A stretch of 64,000 bases of DNA from assembly GCA_947500845.1 (NCBI GenBank), contig CANMTP010000005.1, positions 209,544-273,543 of the forward strand, in the 5' to 3' direction. This document shows, in pieces, positions 1 through 8,570 of the stretch. The position numbers and the translations under genes were made by a program. Below the pieces are notes generated by a model that ran no database searches, was not told where the DNA came from, and saw nothing but the letters and a program-made list of their open reading frames with translations. Each line of letters opens with the position of its first letter. Within the stretch, counting starts at the first letter, position 1. Origin of the DNA: an uncultured Aquimarina sp. (GTDB taxonomy: Bacteria; Bacteroidota; Bacteroidia; Flavobacteriales; Flavobacteriaceae).

Positions 1-1
1 A

Positions 2-619
2 GATGGACATCACCGTTCTGCTTCTTCTTACCTTTTGGCAAAAGATCTCAAAGAAGATAATCCTAATCATCAGGGAAACGAGACTTATAATTTTTTTATG
101 AGCTACCTTATTCCTGAATCAGATTTAAGGATTTACGAATTTAATCGATTGATTAGAGACCTTAACGGGTTATCCAAAGAAGAATTCCTAATACAATTAG
201 ATGAGTGGTTTCGTATCGAAAATAGGGGGATTGAAGTTTATAAACCTTCAAACCCTCATCATTTTAGCATGTATTTAGAAGGAGAATTTTATTCTTTATA
301 CCTTAGAAAAACAAGATATGAGTTTGCCGATGCTCTAGAAGAATTAGATGCTCAAATTCTGTATAAAACAGTATTAGAACCAATTTTAGGAATTCAAAAT
401 CTACGAACAGATACTAGAATCGAATATTCACATGGTAAAAATGATATTATTTCTGTAAAAAGCAAGATCGACAGCAATGAATTTAAGGTTGGTTTTGGTT
501 TATTCCCGGCTACTGTAGATCAAATGAAAAGAATTGCTGATCAAGGATTAAGAATGCCTCCAAAAAGTACGTATATAGAACCTAAACTACGAAGCGGAAT
601 TACAATCTATGAGTTTTGA
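2..619 (+). CDS. DUF1015 family protein, C-terminal part (5' end outside window)
   Basis: The reading frame is open from base 2, so this is the end of a longer gene that starts before the window. The first visible residues, DGHHR, match the conserved motif I associate with the DUF1015 family, whose members are about 400 residues long; roughly half is visible. No biochemical function is established for the family. In Flavobacteriaceae it commonly lies near serine biosynthesis genes (phosphoglycerate dehydrogenase), which cannot be checked here. The next gene, yggS, is on the same strand 35 bases on but has its own promoter element. A TTG at base 35 could be read as a start, but it lies after the conserved DGHHR motif and is not the true start. 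Confidence 0.85.
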   Translation, partial: DGHHRSASSYLLAKDLKEDNPNHQGNETYNFFMSYLIPESDLRIYEFNRLIRDLNGLSKEEFLIQLDEWFRIENRGIEVYKPSNPHHFSMYLEGEFYSLYLRKTRYEFADALEELDAQILYKTVLEPILGIQNLRTDTRIEYSHGKNDIISVKSKIDSNEFKVGFGLFPATVDQMKRIADQGLRMPPKSTYIEPKLRSGITIYEF

Positions 620-640
620 TCTTAAGAATGATTTTTTAAA

Positions 641-648
641 TATCTTTG
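641..648 (+). promoter_or_regulatory. -7 promoter element of yggS
   Basis: TATCTTTG is an exact match to the Bacteroidota primary sigma -7 consensus TAnnTTTG. It ends 6 bases before the ATG at 655, so the transcript would start at or next to the start codon. It also excludes the in-frame TTG at 646 as the start, because that codon lies inside the promoter element. Confidence 0.7.
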
Positions 649-654
649 CATCTT

Positions 655-1317
655 ATGAATGATATTGAAAAAAACCTTCAAAATATTAAAAATTCAATTC
701 CAGAAGATGTCAATCTAGTAGCTGTGTCCAAAACTAAACCTATTTCTATTTTAATGCAAGCCTATAATTCGGGTCAGCGTGAGTTTGGTGAAAACAAAAT
801 ACAAGAGATGGTCGAAAAGTGGGAGGAGATGCCCAAAGATATTAGTTGGCATATGATTGGTCATGTTCAAACGAATAAAGTGAAGTACATGGCACCGTTT
901 GTAGATCTCATTCATGCCGTAGATAGCATCAAATTATTAAAGGAGATTAATAAACAGGCTAAGAAGCATAACAGGATTATCAATTGTTTGCTACAAATCA
1001 AAATTGCCGAAGAAGAAAGTAAATTTGGATTAAGTAAGGAAGATGCGATTATTATACTTGAGTCTGACGAATTAAAGAATCTGGCCAACGTTCGTATTCA
1101 AGGCCTTATGGGAATGGCTACTTTTACGGATGATCAACACCAAATCAAAAGTGAATTTGAAACGATTAGCACCTTCTTTAAAGCATTAAAACCTAAATAT
1201 CCTAACTTAACGACGCTTTCTATTGGGATGAGTGGTGATTATAAAATTGCTATTGATGCCGGAAGCACGATGGTTAGAATTGGAAGTTCTATATTTGGCG
1301 CCAGAAATTACAATTAG
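655..1317 (+). CDS. yggS: YggS/PROSC family pyridoxal-phosphate homeostasis protein
   Basis: This is a single-domain alanine-racemase-fold (type III PLP) protein that binds pyridoxal 5'-phosphate and buffers its free level; it is not a racemase. The PLP lysine lies in VAVSKTKP near residue 25. Further family motifs visible are FGENKIQE, WHMIGHVQTNK and, near the C-terminus, LSIGMSGDYKIAI followed by VRIGSSIFG. The length of 220 residues is normal. I chose ATG 655 rather than the upstream TTG 646 because of the promoter element at 641-648. The gene is probably monocistronic; the following gene is 134 bases away. Confidence 0.95.
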   Translation: MNDIEKNLQNIKNSIPEDVNLVAVSKTKPISILMQAYNSGQREFGENKIQEMVEKWEEMPKDISWHMIGHVQTNKVKYMAPFVDLIHAVDSIKLLKEINKQAKKHNRIINCLLQIKIAEEESKFGLSKEDAIIILESDELKNLANVRIQGLMGMATFTDDQHQIKSEFETISTFFKALKPKYPNLTTLSIGMSGDYKIAIDAGSTMVRIGSSIFGARNYN

Positions 1318-1417
1318 TATATAAAAGAATTATCTAATTAAAATAACTCTTTAACAACTAGACTTGAAATTAACGGCAAGGAATGTTAGATAACTAAAAA
1401 AATTATTAAAATATATA

Positions 1418-1432
1418 CTGTCTACTACAGAC
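1418..1432. repeat. Short overlapping inverted repeats before the exonuclease gene
   Basis: CTGT-N5-ACAG (1418-1430) and GTCT-N5-AGAC (1420-1432) overlap about 20 bases before the ATG at 1452, within a run of CTAC-type repeats reaching 1443. This could be a regulator site over the transcription start or chance. The spacing is not that of the E. coli LexA box (CTGT-N8-ACAG). Confidence 0.3.
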
Positions 1433-1451
1433 TACCCACTACAAGCAAATT

Positions 1452-2822
1452 ATGTATGCAATATTAGATATAGAAACTACCGGCGGAAAGTATAATGAAG
1501 AAGGGATTACAGAAATTGCTATTTATAAGTTTGATGGTCACGAAGTTGTAGATCAATTTATAAGTTTAATAAATCCTGAACGTTCTATACAACCATTTGT
1601 TGCCAATCTTACGGGAATCAATAACGAAATGCTTCGTAACGCTCCAAAGTTTTATGAAGTTGCCAAAAGAATTGTAGAGATAACTACGGGATGTGTAGTG
1701 GTTGCCCATAATGCAAATTTTGATTACAGAATTTTACAAACTGAATTCTCGAGATTAGGATTTGATTATGAAAGACAATCTTTGTGTACAGTAGAACTTT
1801 CAAAAAGTCTAATCCCTGATCAACCATCCTATAGTTTGGGAAAACTAGTTCGTAGTTTGGGTATTCCCCTTTCTGATCGACATCGAGCAAATGGCGATGC
1901 ACTTGCGACAGTAAAATTATTTAAATTTCTACTAACCAGAGATTTAGATAAAAACATCATTATAGAGACTGTTCGAGCTGATCCAAAACGTCAAATTGAC
2001 GATAAATTATTAAGGCTGATTGAAGAGGCCCCAACCACCACAGGGGTTTACTATATGCATCAGGAAGATGGAAAAATCATCTACATTGGTAAGAGTAAAA
2101 ATATCAAAAAACGTCTTAACCAGCATTTTACAAGTGACAACAGAAAATCCAGACGAATTCAAACAGAAGTTGCTCGTATTACTTATGAGATTACAGGTAG
2201 TGAACTTTTGGCTTTATTAAAAGAAAGTGAAGAGATAAAGCGTAACAGACCAAAATACAATCGCGCTTTAAAAAGATCTAAATTTAACCAAGCTTTATAC
2301 CAATTTATTGACGATGATGGATTTATTAACCTAAAAGTTTCCAAAGCAGACAGCCGAAAAAGAAGTATAACGACGTTCTCGAATAGACAACAAGCTAAGT
2401 CTTATATGCATCGATGGACAGAAGAGTATAGCCTATGTCAGAAATTAATGGGACTGGACACCAGTGCAGGAAATTGTTTTAACTATACGATAAAACAATG
2501 TTTTGGTGCTTGTATTTCGACAGAATCTCCTGGAGAATACAATACTAGAGTACAAAAACTAATCAATAATAACTCATTTGATGGTCAGGATATGATTATT
2601 ATAGACCGGGGTCGAGATGTAGATGAGCAAAGTGTTATTTTGATTGAAGAAGGAAAATTTAAAGGTATTGGATACTTTAATTTAAATCATCAAATAAACA
2701 ATATTGATATTTTGAGATCTATTATTACTCCAATGCGGCATAATAGAGACGCACAGCATATTATCCAGAGTTATATACGCCAGCACAAAAAGTTAAAGAT
2801 AATCCCTATTACTAAAGTTTAA
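1452..2822 (+). CDS. DnaQ-like 3'-5' exonuclease fused to a GIY-YIG (UvrC/Cho-like) nuclease
   Basis: Residues 1-165 form a DEDDh exonuclease domain: DIETTG (Exo I), HNANFDY (Exo II) and HRANGDALAT (Exo III) are all present, so it should be active. Residues about 195-275 are a GIY-YIG endonuclease domain (GVYY and YIGKSKNIKKRL). Further on, four cysteines spaced C-x12-C-x7-C-x3-C match the quartet that binds an iron-sulfur cluster in UvrC. The fusion resembles Cho-type repair nucleases with an added proofreading-type exonuclease. A close full-length paralog is encoded at 62419-63798 next to two DNA polymerases. This copy stands alone, and its role, probably DNA repair or end trimming, is inferred. 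456 residues; ATG start. Confidence 0.9.
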   Translation: MYAILDIETTGGKYNEEGITEIAIYKFDGHEVVDQFISLINPERSIQPFVANLTGINNEMLRNAPKFYEVAKRIVEITTGCVVVAHNANFDYRILQTEFSRLGFDYERQSLCTVELSKSLIPDQPSYSLGKLVRSLGIPLSDRHRANGDALATVKLFKFLLTRDLDKNIIIETVRADPKRQIDDKLLRLIEEAPTTTGVYYMHQEDGKIIYIGKSKNIKKRLNQHFTSDNRKSRRIQTEVARITYEITGSELLALLKESEEIKRNRPKYNRALKRSKFNQALYQFIDDDGFINLKVSKADSRKRSITTFSNRQQAKSYMHRWTEEYSLCQKLMGLDTSAGNCFNYTIKQCFGACISTESPGEYNTRVQKLINNNSFDGQDMIIIDRGRDVDEQSVILIEEGKFKGIGYFNLNHQINNIDILRSIITPMRHNRDAQHIIQSYIRQHKKLKIIPITKV

Positions 2823-2861
2823 TTTCTGAGTTTTAGTACTTTTAACTAAAATCAAAAACGT

Positions 2862-3698
2862 TTGGAGGAAAATTCATATCATAAAACCTGGAAAGATCAA
2901 CTACATGATATCATCTATGAGGCTGACACCCCCATCGGAAAAATCTTTGATATAACACTTTTGATTCTTATTTTACTAAGTATAATCTTTGTAATGCTTG
3001 AGAGTGTGAAAGGATTGCCAATTGATACCTACAGGTTTTTGTATTATGGAGAATGGGTAATTACAATATTCTTTACGTTTGAATATATTGCCCGTATTAT
3101 TTCAATCAAAAAACCCTCAAGATATATATTTAGCTTTTATGGCCTCATAGATCTTCTATCAACACTACCACTTTATTTATCTTTCTTTATTACGGGAACA
3201 AGTGCATTGCTGGCGGTAAGAGCGCTCAGACTACTTCGTGTTTTCAGAATACTAAAGATTTCAAGATATATTGGTGAATCCAACCGATTGATACGAGCTA
3301 TAAAAGATAGTGGCGCAAAAATATTGGTATTCTTATTTGCGGTATTGGTACTTTGCATCATTATGGGTACTGTGATGTATTTGATTGAAGGAGAGGAAAG
3401 TGGATTCAAAAGTATCCCGATTAGCGTATATTGGTGTATTGTCACAATGACTACGGTTGGATATGGTGATATTGCACCTGCCACACCATTGGGTCAATTG
3501 ATTGCTGCTATGATTATGATTGTAGGTTATGGTATTATTGCCGTTCCCACAGGTATTGTATCTGCAGAATATGCTGCTGAACGTAAATCTAAAAAGGTCA
3601 ATCTTAATACTCAGGTATGCGCCAATTGCCATTGTTCCGATCATAGGGATGGTGCCAAATTCTGTTATAAATGTGGAGAAGATTTGCACAATGAATAA
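2862..3698 (+). CDS. Voltage-gated-type potassium channel with C-terminal zinc ribbon
   Basis: This is a six-helix ion transport protein of the inner membrane. Helix S4 is visible as VRALRLLRVFRILKISRY with regularly spaced arginines, and the pore loop carries the K+ selectivity filter TTVGYGD. The C-terminus ends in a CxxC...CxxC zinc-ribbon-like motif (CANC and CYKC), a feature I recall in many Bacteroidota channels of this type. The start is TTG: no in-frame ATG occurs before helix S1 and the frame is closed by a TAA at 2847-2849. The stop codon overlaps the ATG of miaA by 8 bases (ATGAATAA), so the two are co-transcribed. Gating by voltage is inferred from S4 only. Confidence 0.9.
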   Translation: MEENSYHKTWKDQLHDIIYEADTPIGKIFDITLLILILLSIIFVMLESVKGLPIDTYRFLYYGEWVITIFFTFEYIARIISIKKPSRYIFSFYGLIDLLSTLPLYLSFFITGTSALLAVRALRLLRVFRILKISRYIGESNRLIRAIKDSGAKILVFLFAVLVLCIIMGTVMYLIEGEESGFKSIPISVYWCIVTMTTVGYGDIAPATPLGQLIAAMIMIVGYGIIAVPTGIVSAEYAAERKSKKVNLNTQVCANCHCSDHRDGAKFCYKCGEDLHNE

Positions 3699-4596
3699 TA
3701 CTCTCATAGTAATCGTTGGTCCAACGGCTATTGGCAAAACAAGCCTGAGTTTAACATTGGCAAAATACTTTGATTGCGAAATTGTATCAGCAGACAGCAG
3801 ACAGTTTTATAAAGAAATGAGTATAGGCACCGCTGTCCCCTCTTTGGATGAACTAAAGCAAGTTCGACATCATTTCATTCAACACAAAAGCATTAAAGAG
3901 CTATATACTGTTGGGGATTTTGAAAAGGACGCATTAGAGAGACTCAATACCCTATTTACAAACAATACCTATGCAATTCTAGTCGGAGGTTCTGGTTTGT
4001 ACATCGATGCTGTAACTAAGGGATTAGATAGTTTTCCAGAAGTAGATATAGAGATAAGAGAAAAACTTAAATCTACCTATAAAAATTCTGGGATTGAAAG
4101 CTTGCAAAACAAATTGAAAATACTGGATCCAAATTATTATAATCAGGTCGATTTACAAAATACACACCGAGTTATGCGTGCTTTAGAAGTATGTCTTAGC
4201 AGTGGTAAACCTTATTCATCTTTTCTTACCACTCCTAAAAAAAATAGACCTTTCGATATCATAAAAATTGGAATTACTGCGGATAGACAAGTAATCTACG
4301 ACCGAATAAACGAACGAGTCGATATGATGATAGAGAAAGGGTTAGTAAATGAAGTCAAAAATTTATATAAGGACAGATCATTGAATGCTCTAAACACTGT
4401 AGGATATAAGGAGATTTTCAATTATCTCGATGGCACCTGGGATTTGAATTTTACCATTTCTGAAATCAAAAAAAACACGAGACGTTTTGCAAAAAGACAA
4501 CTCACCTGGTTTAGGAAAGATCCAGATATTAAGTGGTTTGATTACAAGGAAGAAGCATTATCTATTGTAAACTACATCAATAAAAAAACACAATGA
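3691..4596 (+). CDS. miaA: tRNA dimethylallyltransferase
   Basis: MiaA adds a dimethylallyl group to N6 of adenosine 37 in tRNAs that read UNN codons. The P-loop GPTAIGKTS lies at residues about 10-18, followed by the substrate motif SADSRQFYKEM and the DxxxxQ-type region after it; later motifs GGSGLYIDA and GYKEI are also present. 301 residues is the family length. The frame stays open far upstream inside the channel gene, but ATG 3691 puts the P-loop at its usual distance from the N-terminus. The stop codon lies within the left arm of the following terminator. Confidence 0.96.
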   Translation: MNNTLIVIVGPTAIGKTSLSLTLAKYFDCEIVSADSRQFYKEMSIGTAVPSLDELKQVRHHFIQHKSIKELYTVGDFEKDALERLNTLFTNNTYAILVGGSGLYIDAVTKGLDSFPEVDIEIREKLKSTYKNSGIESLQNKLKILDPNYYNQVDLQNTHRVMRALEVCLSSGKPYSSFLTTPKKNRPFDIIKIGITADRQVIYDRINERVDMMIEKGLVNEVKNLYKDRSLNALNTVGYKEIFNYLDGTWDLNFTISEIKKNTRRFAKRQLTWFRKDPDIKWFDYKEEALSIVNYINKKTQ

Positions 4597-4618
4597 AAAA
4601 TTTTCATTGTGTTTTTTT
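4582..4618. terminator. Bidirectional terminator between miaA and the response regulator
   Basis: A stem AACACAATGAAAA / TTTTCATTGTGTT with A-runs on the left and T-runs on the right can end transcription from both convergent sides. The miaA stop codon TGA (4594-4596) is inside the left arm. Confidence 0.85.
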
Positions 4619-4646
4619 ATTCGCTAGTTATTACCGTTACTTTTTC

Positions 4647-5360
4647 TTAAGACTCTTCATTACGCACTACTAGTCTAAATCCTTCACCATGAATATTAAG
4701 TATTTCTACATTTTCATCTTTCTTTAAATACTTTCTCAATTTAGCGATATAAACATCCATACTTCGAGAGGTGAAATAGTTATCATCTCTCCAGATTTTT
4801 GTTAATGCTAACTCTCGTGGCATAAGATCATTAAGGTGTAATGCTAGTAAGCGCAATAGTTCATTCTCTTTTGGAGAAAGCTTAATAGGATCTTCTTCTC
4901 TAAAAGTCAAAAATCGAAGTTTAGAATTAAGATGAAAACCTCCAATTTTAAATTCAAATTGTTTACTATCTGCAACCGATTCGGTATTCTTGCGTTGCAT
5001 AATAGCTTGTATTTTCATTAATAGCACCTCGCTGTCGAATGGTTTATTGAGATAGTCATCTGCACCAACTTTATACCCTTTTAATACATCTTCTTTCATC
5101 GCCTTAGCAGTTAAAAAAATGATTGGTATTTCCTCATTTTTATCTCTTATCTCTTTTGCCAGTGTAAATCCATCCTTGTAAGGCATCATTACATCTAGAA
5201 TGCACATATCATAATCATCCTTTTTGAACTTTTCGAAGCCTTCCATACCATTTTTGGCATGCACAACATCATAATCATTCATGACCAGATAATCCTTTAA
5301 TACTGTTCCAAAGTTTGGATCATCCTCTACAAGCAAAATCTTTTTGTTTTCTGTTTCCAT
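4647..5360 (-). CDS. OmpR-family response regulator (RprY-like)
   Basis: The protein has an N-terminal receiver domain and a C-terminal winged-helix DNA-binding domain of the OmpR type. The receiver shows the acidic pair VEDD near residues 11-14, the phospho-acceptor Asp56 in CILDVMMP, and the conserved Lys near 107 in LNKPFD. 237 residues. It lies 3 bases downstream of its partner sensor kinase in the same operon. The overall size and the Bacteroidota setting suggest RprY; the RprX/RprY name is by resemblance and the target genes cannot be told from the sequence. Confidence 0.92.
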   Translation of the reverse strand: METENKKILLVEDDPNFGTVLKDYLVMNDYDVVHAKNGMEGFEKFKKDDYDMCILDVMMPYKDGFTLAKEIRDKNEEIPIIFLTAKAMKEDVLKGYKVGADDYLNKPFDSEVLLMKIQAIMQRKNTESVADSKQFEFKIGGFHLNSKLRFLTFREEDPIKLSPKENELLRLLALHLNDLMPRELALTKIWRDDNYFTSRSMDVYIAKLRKYLKKDENVEILNIHGEGFRLVVRNEES

Positions 5361-5363
5361 ATT

Positions 5364-6932
5364 TTATGATATTAACGGTAATTTAATTATAAATGTGGAG
5401 CCTTTTCCCCTTTCACTCTCCACCCATATTTGACCATGATGATCATCTATGATTCTTTTTACATATGTTAATCCTAGACCATGTCCTTTTACATTGTGCA
5501 AATCTCCAGTATGCTCTCTAAAGAACTTTTCGAAGATCTTTTTTTGTGCAACTTTACTCATTCCTATTCCTTGGTCACGAATTTTAAGGATAATACTATT
5601 CTTTACATTTTCAGTGTATATGTCAATTTTTGGCTCATTTTCAGAATATTTAATCGCGTTATCCAAAATATTAACTACAACATTAGTCATATGGCTATCA
5701 TTAGCCAATACAGTAGTTTTAAGAGCACCCAAATGCGTTTTCACATATCCGTCTCTGCTTTCTATAATTAAGGAAACGTGAGTCACAGCATCTTCTATAA
5801 TATCATGAAGCTCTTGTTTCTCCTTTTTAATGTTAAGTTCGTTCTTCTCAAGCTGGGATATTCTCAACACATTTTCGACCTGAGCGTGCATCCTTTTATT
5901 TTCCTCTCTTATCATTTTCATATATCGCTGAACTTTTTCAGGATCACCTCCTATTTTTGGATTTTTTATTGAATCTAGTGCCAGGTTAATAGTGGCAATA
6001 GGAGTCTTTAACTCATGGGTCATGTTATTAATAAAATCGGTTTTAATTTGTGATATCTGTCTTTGTTGCAAGAGTTGCGACAAAGCACTGGAGTAGGCAA
6101 TTACAATAATCAAAGTAAAAATTATTGATAATATGGCCATTCCTTTAATAGTAGAAAGCACATATTGCTTTTTTCCAGTAAAATTGACATAAAGTTGATA
6201 CTCGCTTACTCCTTCATCATCGACAAAAAGCGGAATTGCGTATGTCGTTGGATAATCCAAACTAAAATCGTCAGAACGTACTTTTGTTGCTAATGCATTA
6301 CTGTATATAGCATACTCAAAATCTACTTTTATATCTCGTTCTTCGAGTTCTTTTCTAAGCAAATATTCTATTTCCTTTTTTTGAACCCTTCTGTGTATTG
6401 GTATAAAACTGGCTATTTCTCCTATAACAATCTCGTAGTCCTTTCTTTGAAGGTCTGTCAATCCTCTTATTCTCTCCAACTTAGACTTAGAACTTTGTTT
6501 AGCAATATCAGCCTGAGTCTCCTGTGTCGCAATGTCTACATTACGATTAAGAATATTCCTCAATTTTACCGTATCGATATTAAAGTTTACAAAAGATGAG
6601 AATAATTTATAATCCTCATCCAAAATACCATTAGCGTAAGCAAAAGATTTTGTTGTATTATCAATACTTATATCTAATAGCTGACGTATTGTTTTATTAT
6701 CCGGATCTTCTCCTATGCTATCCAGTATTCCTTGTAATGGAAAAAACATCTCTTCAAATTCTCGATATTGAATCCCGTTGGAAACAGATATCAATATTTG
6801 TTTAGCATTAAAAGAAAATTGCTCTTTATTATTCTCAACCGTGTTGTTAATCCAATATCCCTGAACGAAAATAATCCCGATTAATGATAAACTCATGAGG
6901 ATTATCAGCAATACGAATAACCTTTTATTCAT
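5364..6932 (-). CDS. Membrane sensor histidine kinase (RprX-like)
   Basis: Residues 8-28 form one membrane helix, about 30-260 a periplasmic sensor region without a recognised domain, and 262-283 a second helix. The HisKA domain follows with the phospho-acceptor His306 in NNMTHELKTP, then the ATPase domain with the N box (NILDNAIKYS), DQGIGM and GHGLGL. The ligand is unknown. It is transcribed just before its response regulator and probably as the distal part of the glycosyltransferase-ybbR-coaE operon, with an 84-base gap to coaE where I see no terminator. 522 residues is typical. Confidence 0.93.
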   Translation of the reverse strand: MNKRLFVLLIILMSLSLIGIIFVQGYWINNTVENNKEQFSFNAKQILISVSNGIQYREFEEMFFPLQGILDSIGEDPDNKTIRQLLDISIDNTTKSFAYANGILDEDYKLFSSFVNFNIDTVKLRNILNRNVDIATQETQADIAKQSSKSKLERIRGLTDLQRKDYEIVIGEIASFIPIHRRVQKKEIEYLLRKELEERDIKVDFEYAIYSNALATKVRSDDFSLDYPTTYAIPLFVDDEGVSEYQLYVNFTGKKQYVLSTIKGMAILSIIFTLIIVIAYSSALSQLLQQRQISQIKTDFINNMTHELKTPIATINLALDSIKNPKIGGDPEKVQRYMKMIREENKRMHAQVENVLRISQLEKNELNIKKEKQELHDIIEDAVTHVSLIIESRDGYVKTHLGALKTTVLANDSHMTNVVVNILDNAIKYSENEPKIDIYTENVKNSIILKIRDQGIGMSKVAQKKIFEKFFREHTGDLHNVKGHGLGLTYVKRIIDDHHGQIWVESERGKGSTFIIKLPLIS

Positions 6933-7016
6933 AAATCAAAAGTAAGACTTTAACATTTAGCTACTTTACGGTTTAACCAAATGTTAACAAAATGAAAGAT
7001 TAAGATTACAAAGCCA

Positions 7017-7595
7017 TTAGGAAGATATTTGAGCATGAATTTTACCTACTTGATTTTCAGCTTCTTTTAGGTCTATGTTATGTATAATAAAATCGGCTAA
7101 CGGAATTTTTTTAGAATCGTCCCATTGATTATTTGCTCTAGAAAGCACTTGTTTCCGTGTTATTTCATCTCTTTTTAAGACTCTTTGTATTCTTGTTTCC
7201 AATGGTGCCAATACAAGAATAGTGTGATCACATTGTTTATATGCGCCATTTTCAAATAGTATTGCTGCTTCTTTTACTACATAATCACCTACCTGCTTGT
7301 TCTTCCAGAGATCAAAATGTTTTGCTACTGCAGGGTGAACAATAGCATTCAAACCCTCTAATTTCTTTTTATCGCTAAAAACGATTTCCGCGACATACAT
7401 CCTATTGAGTTCTCCATTTACATAAGAATTATCTCCTAGTAATTCAATAATTTGTTCTCTTACTAACGGATCAGTATTCATTAACTTTTTAGCTTCTTCA
7501 TCTGCTATATATACGGCAACCCCAAGTTGGCTAAACATATTTGCAATGGTAGATTTTCCACTACCTATTCCCCCAGTAAGCCCTACAACCTTCAT
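7017..7595 (-). CDS. coaE: Dephospho-CoA kinase
   Basis: CoaE phosphorylates dephospho-CoA in the last step of coenzyme A synthesis. The P-loop GGIGSGKST is at residues 8-16 and the CoA-binding DEEAKKL motif follows. 192 residues is normal. It lies 9 bases after the YbbR-like gene. The earlier CoA enzyme coaBC is also in this window (20374-21585) but in another operon. Confidence 0.96.
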   Translation of the reverse strand: MKVVGLTGGIGSGKSTIANMFSQLGVAVYIADEEAKKLMNTDPLVREQIIELLGDNSYVNGELNRMYVAEIVFSDKKKLEGLNAIVHPAVAKHFDLWKNKQVGDYVVKEAAILFENGAYKQCDHTILVLAPLETRIQRVLKRDEITRKQVLSRANNQWDDSKKIPLADFIIHNIDLKEAENQVGKIHAQISS

Positions 7596-7604
7596 ATCTG
7601 ATCT

Positions 7605-8564
7605 CTATTTTACAACCACAAATTGGATTTGTTTCTCCTGCAAACGAACATCATGAATAAACGCTGGTTTATTAAGAAGTTCAAGCGTAAGAAAAGAACT
7701 TTCCTCAGAAGCTTTAGCATAATCTGCTACTACCATAAAATCTCTCTCACTAATCTCATTATATTTATCCAATCCCACTCTATAAACTACTGTACTCTCT
7801 TTGGGAAAAATTTTAATTTCTATTCCTTCAGGAACATTATTTAGTGTAATAGGAATTTTTTGATTTCCTTCTGTAAATTTACTCACCAAAATACTAGCTT
7901 CAATCATTTCAGGAGCCACTTTGATATTTGATGGCAAGTCTGTCTTGTCTATGTTCAATTGAGAAACAAAATCCTGGTTAATACCTTCTAGATTTAATAG
8001 CTCTGTAAACACCTTTTGGAGGGTATCTACAATTTTTGAAGGTCCACTTACTATTATAGAATCTGGAGTGATCATCAGTCCTTTATCGCTCCCGTATCCA
8101 ACTGCATACCTAATATCCTCTTTCGCAATCACGGGAACTTTTTTCTCTAAGTTAACATCCAGTTTTAATCTCAGGCTATCTTTTTGTAATGCCAGAATAC
8201 GTCCTTTAAAATCGAGTTTGTTTTTTAAGATGGCAGACTCTTTATCAACACGAAAATAGTATTGATCCTCTTTGTTTGAAGCTGCATCCACTACATTAAA
8301 TTCTAAGACGGGTTTCTTCCAGTTATGACTCATTAACCTGAAACCATTTCCGTTGAGCGTCATTCTTAGCGTTTGATCACTTTCTTCATTAAAAATTCTA
8401 TCTTGAGGAAGGTTTGTATATCTAATCCCTACTTCTACTTCTTGTGTGTAATTTTTTGAAAACTGAATTAATATCCATAAAAGAGAAGTGAATAACAGAA
8501 AAAACAAAAAGGTTTTTACATTGCTTTTTTTGAATGAGAAATTCTTTTTTGTTCTACCAGACAT
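7605..8564 (-). CDS. YbbR-like domain protein
   Basis: A single N-terminal membrane helix at about residues 18-35 is followed by YbbR-like repeats facing the periplasm. The family is best known next to diadenylate cyclase (cdaA/cdaR) in Firmicutes; in Bacteroidota it usually sits beside coaE, as here. Its role in this phylum is not established and a c-di-AMP link should not be assumed, since no cyclase is present in the window. 319 residues; 6-base gap after the glycosyltransferase gene. Confidence 0.8.
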   Translation of the reverse strand: MSGRTKKNFSFKKSNVKTFLFFLLFTSLLWILIQFSKNYTQEVEVGIRYTNLPQDRIFNEESDQTLRMTLNGNGFRLMSHNWKKPVLEFNVVDAASNKEDQYYFRVDKESAILKNKLDFKGRILALQKDSLRLKLDVNLEKKVPVIAKEDIRYAVGYGSDKGLMITPDSIIVSGPSKIVDTLQKVFTELLNLEGINQDFVSQLNIDKTDLPSNIKVAPEMIEASILVSKFTEGNQKIPITLNNVPEGIEIKIFPKESTVVYRVGLDKYNEISERDFMVVADYAKASEESSFLTLELLNKPAFIHDVRLQEKQIQFVVVK

Positions 8565-8570
8565 ATATTC

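Noticed and set aside
1330..1393. Inverted repeat TTATCTAA/TTAGATAA with a 48-base loop
   Set aside because: Short arms with a long loop in AT-rich DNA are not strong enough to call a regulatory structure.
2020..2220. Open frame overlapping the GIY-YIG domain in another + frame
   Set aside because: Its translation is an off-frame reading of the conserved nuclease domain; the in-frame protein is intact, so there is no frameshift.
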